A DNA stretch of 64,000 nucleotides, taken from contig JAUTDP010000001.1 of the NCBI GenBank assembly GCA_033439795.1, forward strand, positions 2,852,001 through 2,916,000, read 5' to 3'. The notes beneath the pieces are model-generated. The model searched no databases, had not been told where the DNA came from, and saw only the letters and a program-made list of their open reading frames with translations. Below, in pieces: positions 1 through 12,000 of the stretch. Each line of letters opens with the position of its first letter. Position 1 is the stretch's first letter. Both the position numbers and the translations under genes were made by a program. The DNA comes from Sordaria brevicollis. Lineage: Eukaryota; Ascomycota; Sordariomycetes; Sordariales; Sordariaceae.

Positions 1-3000
1 AACGAAAAGAATATCCCCTCAAAAATTCAATTATTTTAAATTCGGGGAACTCTCTCTATATATTTAATAAAATTATTTATTTCTACTACTTTTATTATAT
101 TAATCTAAATAATTATTTATAAATAAATAACTCCCGTATTAAAATTCAAAATTTTAAGGAAATTAACGTCGTTATTAAAAGTAAAAAAAGTAATTTAAAA
201 CTACGGTTAAAAAAAATCGCATTTTACCTTATTTTCATTATTAATTTTATTTCCCTTTTCTTATTACGAAAATAAAATTTCTATTAGGACTATCGACTTT
301 TAAATAATTATTTAAAGAAAATTAATAAGTTATTCTTCTATTCTTTAAATATTATCTTCAATTAAATAATCTTAAAATACCTACTTATATTATTTATTAA
401 ATTAATATTTATAACGTAGCGATATTAAATTAACTCCTATACGAAAAAACCGTTAATTTAAATTACTAAAATATAGTACTATTAATTCGGTTACTCTAAT
501 CCTTAAATATTCGAATATTTATAAAACGTCAATAGGGTACAATTGCGAAATATCCCGATTAAAAAGAAGGACGTAAATAATACAGTCGTAATAAATTCTA
601 ATTCGATTAAAGAGCTTTCGAACGATCTCCCCTCTATAATACCTTTAAAAAGAATACCGATAATTGAATATAATACTTATATTATAGTAAAAATATAACG
701 TTAAATATAGCGAATCCTTCGAAATTATAAATATAAATTAAGGTAACGCTTTATAATAAACTTCCTCGAATTTAATAAAGGTATTAACGGATACCGATAT
801 TTTATATTTATTACTTACCGATAATCTAAATATATATAGGATTATTACTTTTCAAACCGGATATTTACTAATATTACTTCGATTTTATATAATTATATAA
901 ATATATTAATATATTAATATAATATTAAGGTTAAGGCCTTTAAATATAATAATAAATTTAACTAAGGAAAAATACTAATTAAATTCGGAATAAAAAGTAT
1001 ATTATTCGAACCCTCTATTCCCAATACCTAAAAATAGAATAATAGAACAAAATGCTCAAAGGGTATGGTAAAGTAACGATATAATACTATAAAAAATAAT
1101 TTAAAATTTCTAATCGATTTATAGCTAAAAATTATATATATAATAATTTATTTACTAAACTAGTTACTTCAATACCTCTATAATTAAAAATCCCTATATA
1201 AATACTTTTATACCTATATCGTTTAATAATATAATTAATAAAAATTATAACGATTAAATATTAATTACCTTCGAATATATAAATATAAAATATATTCTAT
1301 AATTAATATAATATAAAAGAAAGAAAAACGTCGCTAAAAATATTTCTTTAGAGCGTAAATCGGCTATTTAATCGAATATAATACTTCTTTAATATACTAT
1401 ATATAGAACCCCGTTACAAAATAAATTATTTAAATACGCGATATAATATTTAATAAATATATTAAATTCTCCCTTAACGAAATTAATATTAAAGAGAACT
1501 TAATAACTTTAAAAATAATAATTACCGAAGAATTCGCTAAAAAATTAAATAAAATAAATAAATAGGACTTAAATTAGGGGGTGTTAGCGAATCCCTATTT
1601 AGAAGATATTAAGGTCGAACTTCTTTTAAATATAATATTCGAAGAAGAAACCCTAAATTCCTAATAAAAAACCGCCTAAAAGATTAAAGCCGGGGATATC
1701 TACGAAGTTATAAGGTTGAATAAAATAGCTATCGACTTTATTATAAATTTATATTTAACGCCGCTAGATACCCCTCCTTTATACGTAGTAGCCCTATATA
1801 TAAACGTTATATTAAATTAAATAATCGATAAATACTTTCGAAAATTAGAGCTATAGGAAAGTACTTTCTCAATAAGAAGACTATTATAATTAGTAATAGA
1901 AATAATTATTAAAACGGTTATAAAGGCAAAAGTATAACGGTTATTAATTAAATATAATAAATTAAATAATTTATATTGCTATAACCTCCCGGGGGTATTA
2001 AAGAACTATTACGACTTCGAGAATTACCTTTTTAGCGAGAAATTTCGTAAAATAGAACGAACCTACTTTAATAACTATAAGGATATAAAAACTTAAATTA
2101 AAGTCGATTAAGATATCCTTCGTACTAAAAGGAAATAAATCCTTAATTATATATAAGTATATATTTATAAATTTAATAAAAATAATATTTTAAATAAAGT
2201 TAAAGTTAGGTTAATAATCCGAAGAAATTAATAACGTAAGATAAATATTAATACTTATACCTCTACCTTAGCGGGAAAGTCCTTCCGAATTATCGTTGTA
2301 CTAATAATTTATTTTAATATAGAGCTTATTTAATAGGATGCGGTAAATACCTTTATAAACGCTACAATTAATAAAGAAATCTATATATATATACTACTAA
2401 AATATTAAATAGAAGGAAAAATTCTTAAATTATTAAAAACGCTTTATAGCTTCCAATAAACCCCTTTACTATAGTAAAAGGAATTAAGTAAAACGTTTAA
2501 AGGTATGAAATTTAAAATTATTCTTAAAAATCTATATATTATAAAAAAGGAGAGAGTATTTATATTATATTATATTAATAATATCGTCTTTATTTACCTA
2601 AAGGAATACGAAGACTAAATTAAAGAATATACTAACCTATTATAATTAAAATACTAATTAACCGGTAATAAAAAACTATAATAATTCCTAAATATTAAAA
2701 TCATTTATAATTATAAAGTAAAAAAAATCTAACTATCTTAAAAAATTTACATTAAAAAGATTAATAAATTATTAAAATCTATTTATAGACCTACTATAAT
2801 ATTAATAAAATAATAAGAATTATTACCCTTCGATAAATTAACTAATTATATTAAAATTAGAAATTACTAAATTAACGTAGGCTCTATATTATACGCCGCT
2901 ATTAATACGCAATTAAATATAATTTTCTTAATTAATTAATTAATTCGATTTAATTACAATCCTAGTCCAAAATATTATAATACTAATAAAAAAGTTATTT

Positions 3001-3870
3001 ATTACTTTCGTACAATTAAAAATTAATATTTATATTATAAAGGTAATAACCGATTCGAAGTAATTTTAAACGCTTTATTTACCGATAATAAAATAGATTA
3101 TAAAAATTCTCAAAGATTTATAATTAAATTATATAATAAATTTATCCATTAGGGTATTACTAAACCGACCGCTATCGTAACGTTAATAATAAAAATAAAG
3201 CTTTATACTATTAAGAAGGTTATTAAAGAAATACTATTCATTAACCGATTTATTAAGGCTTTAGGTATAAAATTATTTAACGACCCTATCCCTATTATAA
3301 AATATAATAACTAGTAAACTATTAAAATATTTACTAAAAAAATTCCTACCTTTATTACCAAAATAAAGTATATCGATATTTATCGACATTAACTTCGAAA
3401 AGAAATTATTGAAAAGGAAACCCTCAAAATTAACTACTTAAAAACAAAGGAAATACCCGTAAATAAATTAACGAAAATACTTAGAGTACTAAAATATAGG
3501 AGGTTTAAAGAGCTATTAAGGATATTTATAAAACTACTACGGCCGGTTATAATAGGTAATAATAAAAAGACTCTAAAAATAGAGGATTTAAATAAGTATT
3601 TAGGTATTATAATAGGAAAAGTAATAGTAAATTAACTAAAGGGAATAGGAAATATATAAATAGCTTTACTCTCGACCCCAAAAGGGTAATTAAAACGGTC
3701 TTCGAATAAGGGGGTATATTAAATTCCAGGGTAGTATTCTAGGCCTAAATAATATAAACCAATATATAGCTAGTTAATATTGCCAGCTACCCAGAAGGTT
3801 TTGGCAAATAAGGGATACCCCCAGCTCCCCCGACTAAAGCTCCAGAATCCTGTTCTCCACAGTTACACAC
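1..3870 (+). mobile_element. RIP-degraded Ty1/Copia retrotransposon (3' part of pol to 3' LTR)
   Basis: The sequence is extremely A+T-rich, full of TpA and poor in CpA/TpG, while CpG survives. This is the signature of repeat-induced point mutation. No ORF is open, but conceptual translation of the + strand, read through the stops, shows Copia pol blocks in the right order. Integrase-like remnants lie near 1320-1620. A reverse transcriptase block with STLAGKSFRI and DAVNTF lies at about 2250-2360. The RT catalytic box at 2571-2582 reads YINN where active elements have YVDD. RNase H follows at about 2990-3480, with a block ending near KINYLKTKEIP. A purine run at 3708-3714 precedes the presumed 3' LTR. 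The left end lies outside the window. The element is certainly dead. The subfamily is not determined. Confidence 0.9.
3715..3870 (+). repeat. Probable 3' LTR of the Copia relic
   Basis: The segment starts directly after a purine tract (positions 3708-3714), as an LTR does after the polypurine tract. The first bases, TATATTAAATTCC, fit a transition-mutated TG-start. The first 60 bp carry the A+T-rich mutated composition. From about 3775 onward the composition becomes normal. The right boundary is a guess near a CA-rich stretch at 3860-3870. The 5' LTR is not in the window, so the two ends cannot be compared. Confidence 0.5.
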
Positions 3871-5180
3871 AGATATACAGAATCAATCAATCCTCCCATA
3901 CAATCTGACAGTTGTCCTATCGACGATGCTAAGTCTAGATGGCTTGGTGCAGCTGTGCTTTGTGTGCTGCGAGTGTGCAGTGCGTGCATGTTGTATGAAA
4001 GACTGCAGGACGCACAATACGGGTATGGAGCAAGGAAGTAAGGTACACAGAAGCGAGCAAGGAAGAAGCACATGGGAGGGACCTACATTAGTGGATTGAT
4101 GACCGCAAATGCGCGCTTCCTTTGTGAGTGGATGGCGAGATCGTCATGGAAGATTCGGAGGGATATATCTTGACTCTCTCTTCTTCTTCCATCTCGACGT
4201 GGTTAGAGAGAGGCAGTTGCTGATTCTCTCTTTCCAAAGTTCCAACCCATTGTGTCTGTTCCTGCCAGATTGCATTGACGATATCGAAATGTAAGATTCA
4301 ATCAAATGGCCGCTCTTTCCAATGAGAATAACTGATGGCTGAACGGATAAGCATGAACGAGGCAAGAAGTGAGGTTGATTGGTGATAGCGGCTGCCGTCT
4401 GGGTGTGATGAGAAGCCGATGGGGATCGCGCGAAAACGATGCACAACAAGCGACCATTGGTCAATGCTGACAGGGATTTAGACGCCCATCTCGTGCGCTA
4501 AACCCAGATTGGTCAAGTCCTGTAAGTGATCACTCGAAAAGCGAGTCCCCACAGCGGACAGGAACCACCGACCCACACCAGATGGAATATGTGCGGGGCC
4601 TTGCATCTTCTTCTTTTCAACTTCTTCACTTTTCGTGGAAAGTGCAATCGTCAACACGCCTTGCAGGACCGTCAAGGACCGTCAGATGCAATAATTCTCC
4701 GGTTCTGCCTTTTCTGGATGCCCTGAGTGCTCACCTGCTTAACCGCCCATCATGCAGTCGCATTGGTCGGTAGAGGTAGCATTGGTGGACCCAGAGCAGC
4801 TCCTCAACGACTTCCCTCTCAGGACACCCAGGACACACCCTCGTTCGCCCTTACCTCACAGCTTCGTGATATCGATTGATGCCCACATTGCCTGGAAGCA
4901 TCTCCCCGGACCCGGCCTTGTCATTGGCCTCGCGTGGGAGACGGCCAGATGTGTGGTACTTGCGCCATCACTTGTACCTTTCCACCGACAGAGCCGACTG
5001 GCTTCCTCTCTTTGATCTGATAGCCAACCCCTCTCTGCCGTCACTCTATTACCGACCAGCCGTGGAGGTGGTCACTAACAAGGCGGCCATGGTGGTCTCT
5101 TGTCGATATGCATACCGTTGTGGACCAGGGCTATTCTTAGGTGACCACCCGTCGTCTCCATCTCCGCCCTCTTCGTGATA
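3871..5180. other. Gene-free stretch upstream of the EsdC-like gene
   Basis: Normal base composition, with short ORFs only and no recognisable domain. It probably holds the 5' regulatory region of the gene starting at 5538. I see no repeat or RNA gene in it. Confidence 0.5.
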
Positions 5181-5184
5181 TGTT

Positions 5185-5192
5185 GATATAAG
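5185..5192 (+). promoter_or_regulatory. TATA-like element and pyrimidine-rich start region
   Basis: GATATAAG lies about 20-30 bp before a long CT-rich tract (about 5205-5250). That tract resembles a fungal transcription start region, and it leads into a 5' UTR of about 300 nt ending at the ATG at 5538. The assignment rests on spacing and composition only. Confidence 0.35.
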
Positions 5193-5537
5193 GCTCAGTT
5201 TCCTCCCTCTTTTTCGATTTCTCTTTCTTCTTTTTTTTTTCTCTTCAGCAAGTTCTCAAACTTCCAAAAACCAGTTGTGTTTTTTCCCCTCCCCCCTTTC
5301 TTTCCCCCTTCCCATCGTAGAGCTGTGCTCTATCGATTAATTCACTTTCACTAATACACCAAAAAATCAAATCACGGTAGCTTGCTGGTCTCGCTATCCC
5401 CCAAATTCACAACTCACATACCCCCAAGGCATAACTGGTTTTTGCTTGCTCGACTCCGCTGTCTTTCGCGCCAATTTACATTCTTCTCAAGATTCGTTTT
5501 TAGTTTTATTTTCAGCATTACCCCTTAATCAGTCAAC

Positions 5538-6362
5538 ATGTCCGCCATTCAGCTTTCGTTCTCTCTCCGTGTTTCTTCTGGCGTCAAGACCGTCCATCTT
5601 CTCGGTTCCTGGGACAACTACGCCGGCCAGCTTCCCCTTTCCAAGGACAAGACCTCCTCCAAGTCCGGCTCGTGGAAGGGCACCTTCCGCTTCCAGCCCG
5701 CTCTTGTCCAGCCCGGCCAGCGCTACTGGTACTACTACATTATCGATGGCTACCACGTCTCCCACAACCCCTCCGAGGAGTTCACCGTTGAGCCCACCAC
5801 TGGCCGCTCCCTGAACATCCTCGACGTTCCCAAGTCTTCTTCCTCCTCCAAGAGCTCTTCCCGCCACTCCCGCGACTCCGTCAAGTCCTCCAAGCGCGAG
5901 TCCCTCTCCGTCGACATCCCCAAGGGTCGCCCTCTCTCCGTCTCCCAGATCAAGGCTCCCAAGCCCATGTCTCCCCACGCCACCCGCCACATCCTCGATG
6001 CCGACTACAACATCGACGAGCTCTCCTCCCGCTTTGCCACCACTGGCATCTACGACGAGTACGATGAGGACGTCATCACCGACTTCGACATGCGCTCCTC
6101 CCCCGTCTCCTCCACCGGCTCCTCCGTCAGCTACCGCTCCGACAGCTCCAGCCCCAGCTCCTCCCTCTCCGGCTACTCCACCCCCGCTTCGGACTGCTCC
6201 AGCTGCATCTGCGAGCGCTACGGCATTACCCGCAAGGGCGAGCGCGTCCGTCTCGACTGCGGTGGCTCCCGCTGCGGTTACGAGGACTCTTGCTCCTCTG
6301 AGGATGAGGAGAGCTACGTCGAGCGCAGCTCTCGCCGCAACGGCATCGTCGTCCGTGCTTAA
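5538..6362 (+). CDS. esdC: EsdC-like protein with AMPK-type glycogen-binding fold
   Basis: A single-exon gene encodes 274 aa. Residues ~4-95 form a CBM48/AMPK-beta-like glycogen-binding module: a hydrophobic beta start, then VHLLGSWDNY, GSWKGTFRF and RYWYYYIIDGYHVSHNP. The rest is Ser-rich and probably disordered, with acidic patches. It ends in a Cys cluster (CSSCICERYG, then CGGSRCGYEDSC, about residues 219-252) before a basic tail. The layout matches the EsdC proteins of filamentous ascomycetes. Aspergillus nidulans esdC is needed for early sexual development and is sometimes labelled a GTP-binding protein, although no GTPase motif is visible here. The ATG sits in a good context (CAACATGTCC) after a CT-rich leader. 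The C-rich codon use suggests high expression. A regulatory or carbohydrate-sensing role is inferred from the fold. Confidence 0.85.
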   Translation: MSAIQLSFSLRVSSGVKTVHLLGSWDNYAGQLPLSKDKTSSKSGSWKGTFRFQPALVQPGQRYWYYYIIDGYHVSHNPSEEFTVEPTTGRSLNILDVPKSSSSSKSSSRHSRDSVKSSKRESLSVDIPKGRPLSVSQIKAPKPMSPHATRHILDADYNIDELSSRFATTGIYDEYDEDVITDFDMRSSPVSSTGSSVSYRSDSSSPSSSLSGYSTPASDCSSCICERYGITRKGERVRLDCGGSRCGYEDSCSSEDEESYVERSSRRNGIVVRA

Positions 6363-8770
6363 GTGGCTTCGCCCCTGCCTCGGGTGAGGAAACTTTTTTG
6401 AAGAAGACTCCACGACCTTTGGAAGGGAACTCCAAAGTAGGAACGTTTTGGTGTGTTGTGTGTGCAGCCTCCGGCCTTATTAGTGCCATTAATTTGCCAC
6501 CCACCCGTCCCGAAAACTCCCAATTCCGGTCAAAAACCAAGAAGACATATTCGACGTCCCAGTCTCGAATTTCCCAACCAGCTTCCAGATGTTTTATTTT
6601 TTGCGCCTCAGTTCGCGCCATCTGCCGCTCGCTGCTTGGGATATTCGATGAGAGATTAATACGGTGTCCGATCACGACAGACAAATTCACTTTCAGTTGT
6701 TGAATAGCGGCTGCAGTCGAGGACAAGAAAAGTGTCAGACAAACTCTCAACAAGTGAGACTGAAGTTCTATGTTGAAAAAAGGTTTTTAATGTCCCCTTG
6801 TGCGCAAAGCCCAAACTGGCTGGTCCCCTAGGGTTCGCGTCGAGGCATTACAGACCTCATTCATACATATTACATCTTCTTCACTTGTCGCCCTCGACAC
6901 TTTTTTTTCTCGACTGCCCAATCTGCTTTCCCACTTATAGTGGTTAATGCTGCGGCCCCTCACACTCCGCATTTTACTTGCTTGCAAGTATTTGCGTTCT
7001 CTGTGAAGTCGAAAAGAAAAACCTTTTCTTGAGATGTATTTTGTTGCGTGTTCTTTCAAACGCATTGTCAATCCTCGGAGTACTTGGCCCCACTGGCTGG
7101 TCGGTCAAGTCCAGCTTCGGGATATAATATTTTACCCTTGTCAACTTCGGCACTTCTCCCGTCTTCCTCGGAGGAGCGTAGCCAACTTTTTTCCTGTCAA
7201 TTTTGTGGCAACTTGGACGCTCGGAAGGTTCAAGGCCTGGCTACTACAACTTCTTGTATGACTTATGAAGATTATGAAAACAATCACAAAAAAAGGAGGA
7301 ATTAGGATATGGAATTGGGAAATGTGGAGGAAAAGGGAGAAAACTGGCAGACAGATTTTGGAAAACAGCATAAGTTGCTGCAGAGGCCAGATAGTTAGGA
7401 TAGATACTGTTTTGAAATCTATGCCTGGATTTTGGATGATCACTCCTTATTCACTTCCGTGCTTCTTCACTTGATTGCGTGACTCCTAACTGATATTTCT
7501 TCCAAATAGCCCATCATTTGTTCTTAGAGTACCACATACTTCACGTTCTGATGCCATGCTTTACGTGCTAATGCCTTTGGTAAAGACTAAGATACATTTG
7601 AGTATGCAACCCGCTGTCCCATGAAAGGAAATGAAAGAAGAGAGTTACCGGCAAAGATGAGCGAAAGGGGCTGTAAGAGGAATATGAAAAGGGAGGTGAA
7701 GAGAGAGGTGAAGTTACTGAAGAAAAGACAAGAGAGGCATTAAAAACAAGATGACAACATGCGAAACGATTTCTTGGAGGGAGATAGGCTAGAAAACATA
7801 TATTCCCAACCCGAAGGCCCTTTTCAGTCTTTTTGGCTCAACGCATTCTCGTTTTTCGGAAAGGGACGATGAAGAAAATCATAATTGTTCAACGGTACCT
7901 CATGACATGGTCCATATTTGTTGTAAATAACCAGACTTAGACCGTCGAAAATCCATCCCGTTCGGACGGACAAAAAGTGACTTAATCAATGGAATTCGGA
8001 ACAAACGATATCCGATACTCACCAGACAACAACAAAAACGGATGACTCGGCTCATTCCAGGGCCATCGTCATACCCGTAATCGTGAAGTTCTTTATTTCC
8101 GCTTGTCTCTCGGTAAATGTTACCGGGCTCTCCTGTTCGCCTATGGTCGCTTAATTTTGCTGTTGTTCATTTCAACTCATTTCTCGCTCGTTGAGGCCTC
8201 CTTGAGGGTGGTGTGCTTGGCGTATGATACGCGCGAGGTGTAGCGAAATAAGGGCGTTAATGAGTTAGCGAACGGAGACTGGAGCGGTAATGTTTACAGT
8301 GAAGTGCGTAATGGGTCGAGAGAGGCTTGCGGTGAACTGTATGGTCATGTAATAATCGATACTTGTGTTCGCTACTACTGATCAAAATGCCTCTTCAATG
8401 CTAATGGCTACTATCTCGCAGTGTCATACAGGTTCATGTTGTATGTATGCGCGTAGGTACCATTGCATCTAGTCTTCCCATCCCAACCCGTGCCTCCGAT
8501 CAGTCTATGTAGTAGCCGTATGTGTCATGTCGCCTTCTTACATCCTTGAAAGGGTGAGATTGGCAAGCCCAAAATATCCTGAAAACTCCTGATGCAATGC
8601 AAATGCCGTCGTGGCTGCCCAGTGGGAAAAGCAAACAAACCTCCTTCCAACGCCATGCAAGTGAAAAACCAAATCACAATCAAAGATCAAAGGCTATATG
8701 CATCGATCCCCTTCCCCTTCCCCTTCTTGACTGATCCTGACCTCGAGGATGAATCTGTCCACTCCGAGCT
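6363..8770. other. Gene-free stretch between two 3' ends
   Basis: It lies between the 3' end of the EsdC-like gene and the 3' end of the SUR7-like gene. Only short ORFs without recognisable domains are present. Some of it must be 3' UTR. No RNA gene or repeat was seen. Confidence 0.5.
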
Positions 8771-9835
8771 CTAACCGGCGTGGATGATACGTCCATCGGG
8801 TCTGATCAATCTCCTCCCGCTCTTCAGATCCCTCTTGCTCGCGCAGCAGCATCCCATTCCAGAATGCACCGCAAAGCTCCACATGGTGAAACCGGTGGCG
8901 ATCCACATGAAGACGAACATGTACGTGCCGACCTCGGCATGGATGTTAAGGTCCGACTGTGCTTCGGCCGCGTACTTGAAGGCGAAGCTGATGACAGTGC
9001 CGATGATAGAGGCAGCCAGGACCAAGATCATGGAGGCGAACGAGAAGATGGAAAGCGGGAGCGACCACCACCGCGACTTGACGGGTAGGATGGGCGAGAC
9101 GAAGATGAGGACGAAGTTGAGCACGCAGGCGGTCAGGAAGAACCCAAACATTATCTGGGATGTGATACGCAGGACCGAGAGAATGGTGATGATGGCGGTG
9201 GGAATAGCAACCGTCGCTCCGGAGAGAAGCTCGTTCATAATGACCTCAACCGGATTGAACCAGTAGAGCGTCTCGGGCTCGGAGCAGTAAGTAATTCCCC
9301 TGTGGGTGTGTTAGCCTCAAGTCCGAGCAAGGTTGGGGATAATGGTGATACTAACTCATTGATGTATCCCTCGCAAAAGTTCCACAAGCCAACCTGATAA
9401 AAGTCATGTAGTCCTATACTTTGAGCGATACTATTGATCAACTGCGCATTCGGTACTGATGCCGGGATGATGTCGGCCAGGTCGAGCTTGTAGAAGTAAA
9501 CATTGCGAAGCACGGCCTTGTCCGATGTGTTCCCAACGAGAATCTGCACTGCTAGTTAGCTATATGCAACATGAATGCAAGCCCAAGTATTTTAGTCAAC
9601 GTACCAATATCAGAAATACCCAAGACACCAGGTATCCAAAAGATGCGCTATAGGCGAAGAACCGCCGTAGCCTCGTTGCCCGCTTGATCTGTTCATCACT
9701 GGGACTCCCCTCCTCCCCTTGGAGAGTGTGTTCTGAGCTTGCCGGCCGTGTTGGTGGTTGGGATGTGTATCGTTCCTTGGTATCGTCATCTGAGTTGCTC
9801 CTCTTTCGGAGGTTCAGTAGTGACTTTAGAGCCAT
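8771..9835 (-). CDS. SUR7/PalI family membrane protein
   Basis: Three exons on the minus strand are 9835-9605, 9543-9356 and 9299-8771. They join in frame to 315 aa. The introns (61 and 56 bp) have GTACGT/GTTAGT donors and GCTAAC branch sites. The N-terminus is a charged cytoplasmic segment. TM1 lies at about residues 60-80. A large outer loop follows, with the SUR7/claudin-type motif W131-x2-C134-x10-C145 (GLWNFCEGYINEGITYC). Three more spans lie near 185-211, 217-247 and 263-289, before a basic tail with a CCC cluster. SUR7-family proteins sit in plasma membrane eisosome domains or take part in pH sensing (PalI/Rim9). Which branch this belongs to cannot be told by eye. The ATG at 9835 was preferred to an upstream alternative because the added residues have no family-like features. 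Confidence 0.82.
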
Positions 9836-12000
9836 GGTTCTGTATGTATGCTGTCTCGGATTCCAAGGGTTTGGAGGGTTGTGATGATGGCCTCGAGTGC
9901 GCAAGTGCACCTTCTTTCCCGTCAAACTTCGGTTAAGGAGAAGAGGCCGGCCCCTTCAGAGAGTGTGATGTTCCAAGTTTATCTGCAGTGGTGGTGGAGG
10001 TTGTGGTTTGGGGGACTTTTGAGGTCTAGGGGTCCCGGAGTTTGCGAGCCCTGAGTGATGACGACGGGGCTTTGTTCCGGTCAACGGCGGGAAGTCTGCG
10101 AAGTGGGAGCCAATTCGAAAAGCTTGGAGGTCGTCGGTCTTTGGAGGAAACACGATAGCAGCGACAGCCAAATGACGGATCACGGCAAAAAGAAAAATAA
10201 TTGATAATAGCGGGCTGGGGATCGGCCGGTCGGTAGATTGATGAGGTGATGTCGTTATCAAAAAAGCAGGCTTGTTCAGGTTGCGATCGCTATAGCCACG
10301 GGCGGCTTGGCAGATTGGCTCTCTGGGACCTCGTCTGATGGGGGATGGAGCTGCGCAGGCTGCGCAATCGACCCTTGGCCAGGGAAGGAGCAATGAATGG
10401 TTGGGTGGTTGGGGGTCTGTGCTGTTGATCAATCGACAAACGTGGACGAGAATTCTGGACAATCGTCAGGGAAGAAGGAGCGAGAGGCAGAAGATCTATC
10501 ATCAGTCAGCAATCCAGAACAGGGAGTGTGTTTGACATGTCGGCCAGAATTTGTACACCCGGCGCTGCAATTGGCTCGCGTGCCTTTATTCACTGTCGGC
10601 GGTCAGGAAGGAGTGGAAGGGTTCAGCGGCGTAGGTATTCGAGCGGCAATCCACAGCTCCATGAGAGCCCAAAAGTGGACAGTCTTACCAGAGAATCCAC
10701 CGAGCACTCCTAACCGTCCTGGCGATTATCGTCTTGAAACCCCGGCGTTGAAGAGTTTCATTCGGCTGTGGTTTTGGGTTGCCAATTTTATTCAACTTTC
10801 CCCATTTTGCAGTGCCTGTTCCTATTCGCGGCTAATAGGCGCCTTTCATCCTGACTAGGCCCAGAGTCTCTAAGACGCCAACAGCCGCCTTGCCAGGCCT
10901 GGACACACACAATAGGAACTATTCCCCTTCACATCCCAAGTCAACAATTGCAGGCTTCTGAGCTTCCATCTTATCCATCGTATTCTTCAACGGAAAAGCT
11001 TACCTCCCCATTGATGTTTCAAACAGGTCGGTTCTAGAGCATTGCCCATGTGGAGACCATACCCTTCATTCAGGAGTTCGAGGGGACCACCCCTGGAGGG
11101 GCTGAGAGGGGCTCTTGGTTGATGCCCTAGAGGGGAAAGCGGCGATCGTATTTACTCTTGGCGGACGATGTCGTTGTCACCAAACGGGAGACGCAGTTTC
11201 TGGCAGTGTGGGAGGCTTGTGCATGTGCGACGTCATACCAGAAAAAAAAGAAGAGAAATGCAAGCTGCACCGCCAAGGCATCTGGTAGCTGTCAAGACTG
11301 CATCGCGTTCATGTGACATGGTGCTAAACACCATTGTCGACATCGTGAGATTTCAATTGGCGATATGCTCGAATCCCAAGATCGATCCAAGCTCGAGCCA
11401 AGGTCTTGATTTCGATTCAGAGAAAGAACCCTGACGACCCCTTCTGGTCTTCTGGATGCCAGGGTCGCAGCTGCTGAAAACAAGCCCCGCCAGTCGGTTC
11501 TAGGGCACTGATGGAGTGATGCGGCAGTGCTGTTTCTTGGCTCACTCGGCTCCGGCTCCAGCGGCTCCACGCATGGGCCATAGAGGTGCCAAGCTTGCCT
11601 CTTCTCGCCGACGGGGGTTCCCTAGGGGGTCGAAAGTTGAAGCGCCTTCCGCACTTTCGCAAGCAATCCAGACGCGCCGGTCCCGTCACTTTTCACTTGG
11701 CTCAAAGTTAATTCAGTTCGTCAGAAGAAGTTGGCCAATGAGCAATCCAAGCATTAAGGCTGGAGGTGATGAACTTGTTGTTTGATCCTCGTCGTCATCT
11801 GTTTTTATCCTCTCGTTAACCCCAACCAAACCTCAACCAATTATCTCGGTCTCCCTGTCCGGCATTTGGTGTTCTCCTAGGACGGGATTCCCGGCTCCCT
11901 TTTCCTCCTCTCTTACAACTTTTGCTACTAGTATTTCCACTTGGATATCTTCCTTGGAGCTCTCCAGGAAGCTTGCTTGGGTGGACACACACAACTCATC
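9836..12000. other. Divergent intergenic region between the SUR7-like and PLC-like genes
   Basis: It serves as the upstream region for both genes. It contains short ORFs on both strands, none with recognisable domains, and CT-rich leader-like sequence just before 12001. No repeats or RNA genes were identified. Confidence 0.5.

Noticed and set aside
1..3700. A+T-rich block considered as a centromere- or replication-type element
   Set aside because: Readable Copia pol motifs and the mutation pattern explain the composition as a RIP-mutated transposon.
5529..6413. Open frame of 294 codons antisense to the EsdC-like gene
   Set aside because: It is Gly/Ala/Val-rich low complexity, as expected from reading a C-rich coding strand backwards.
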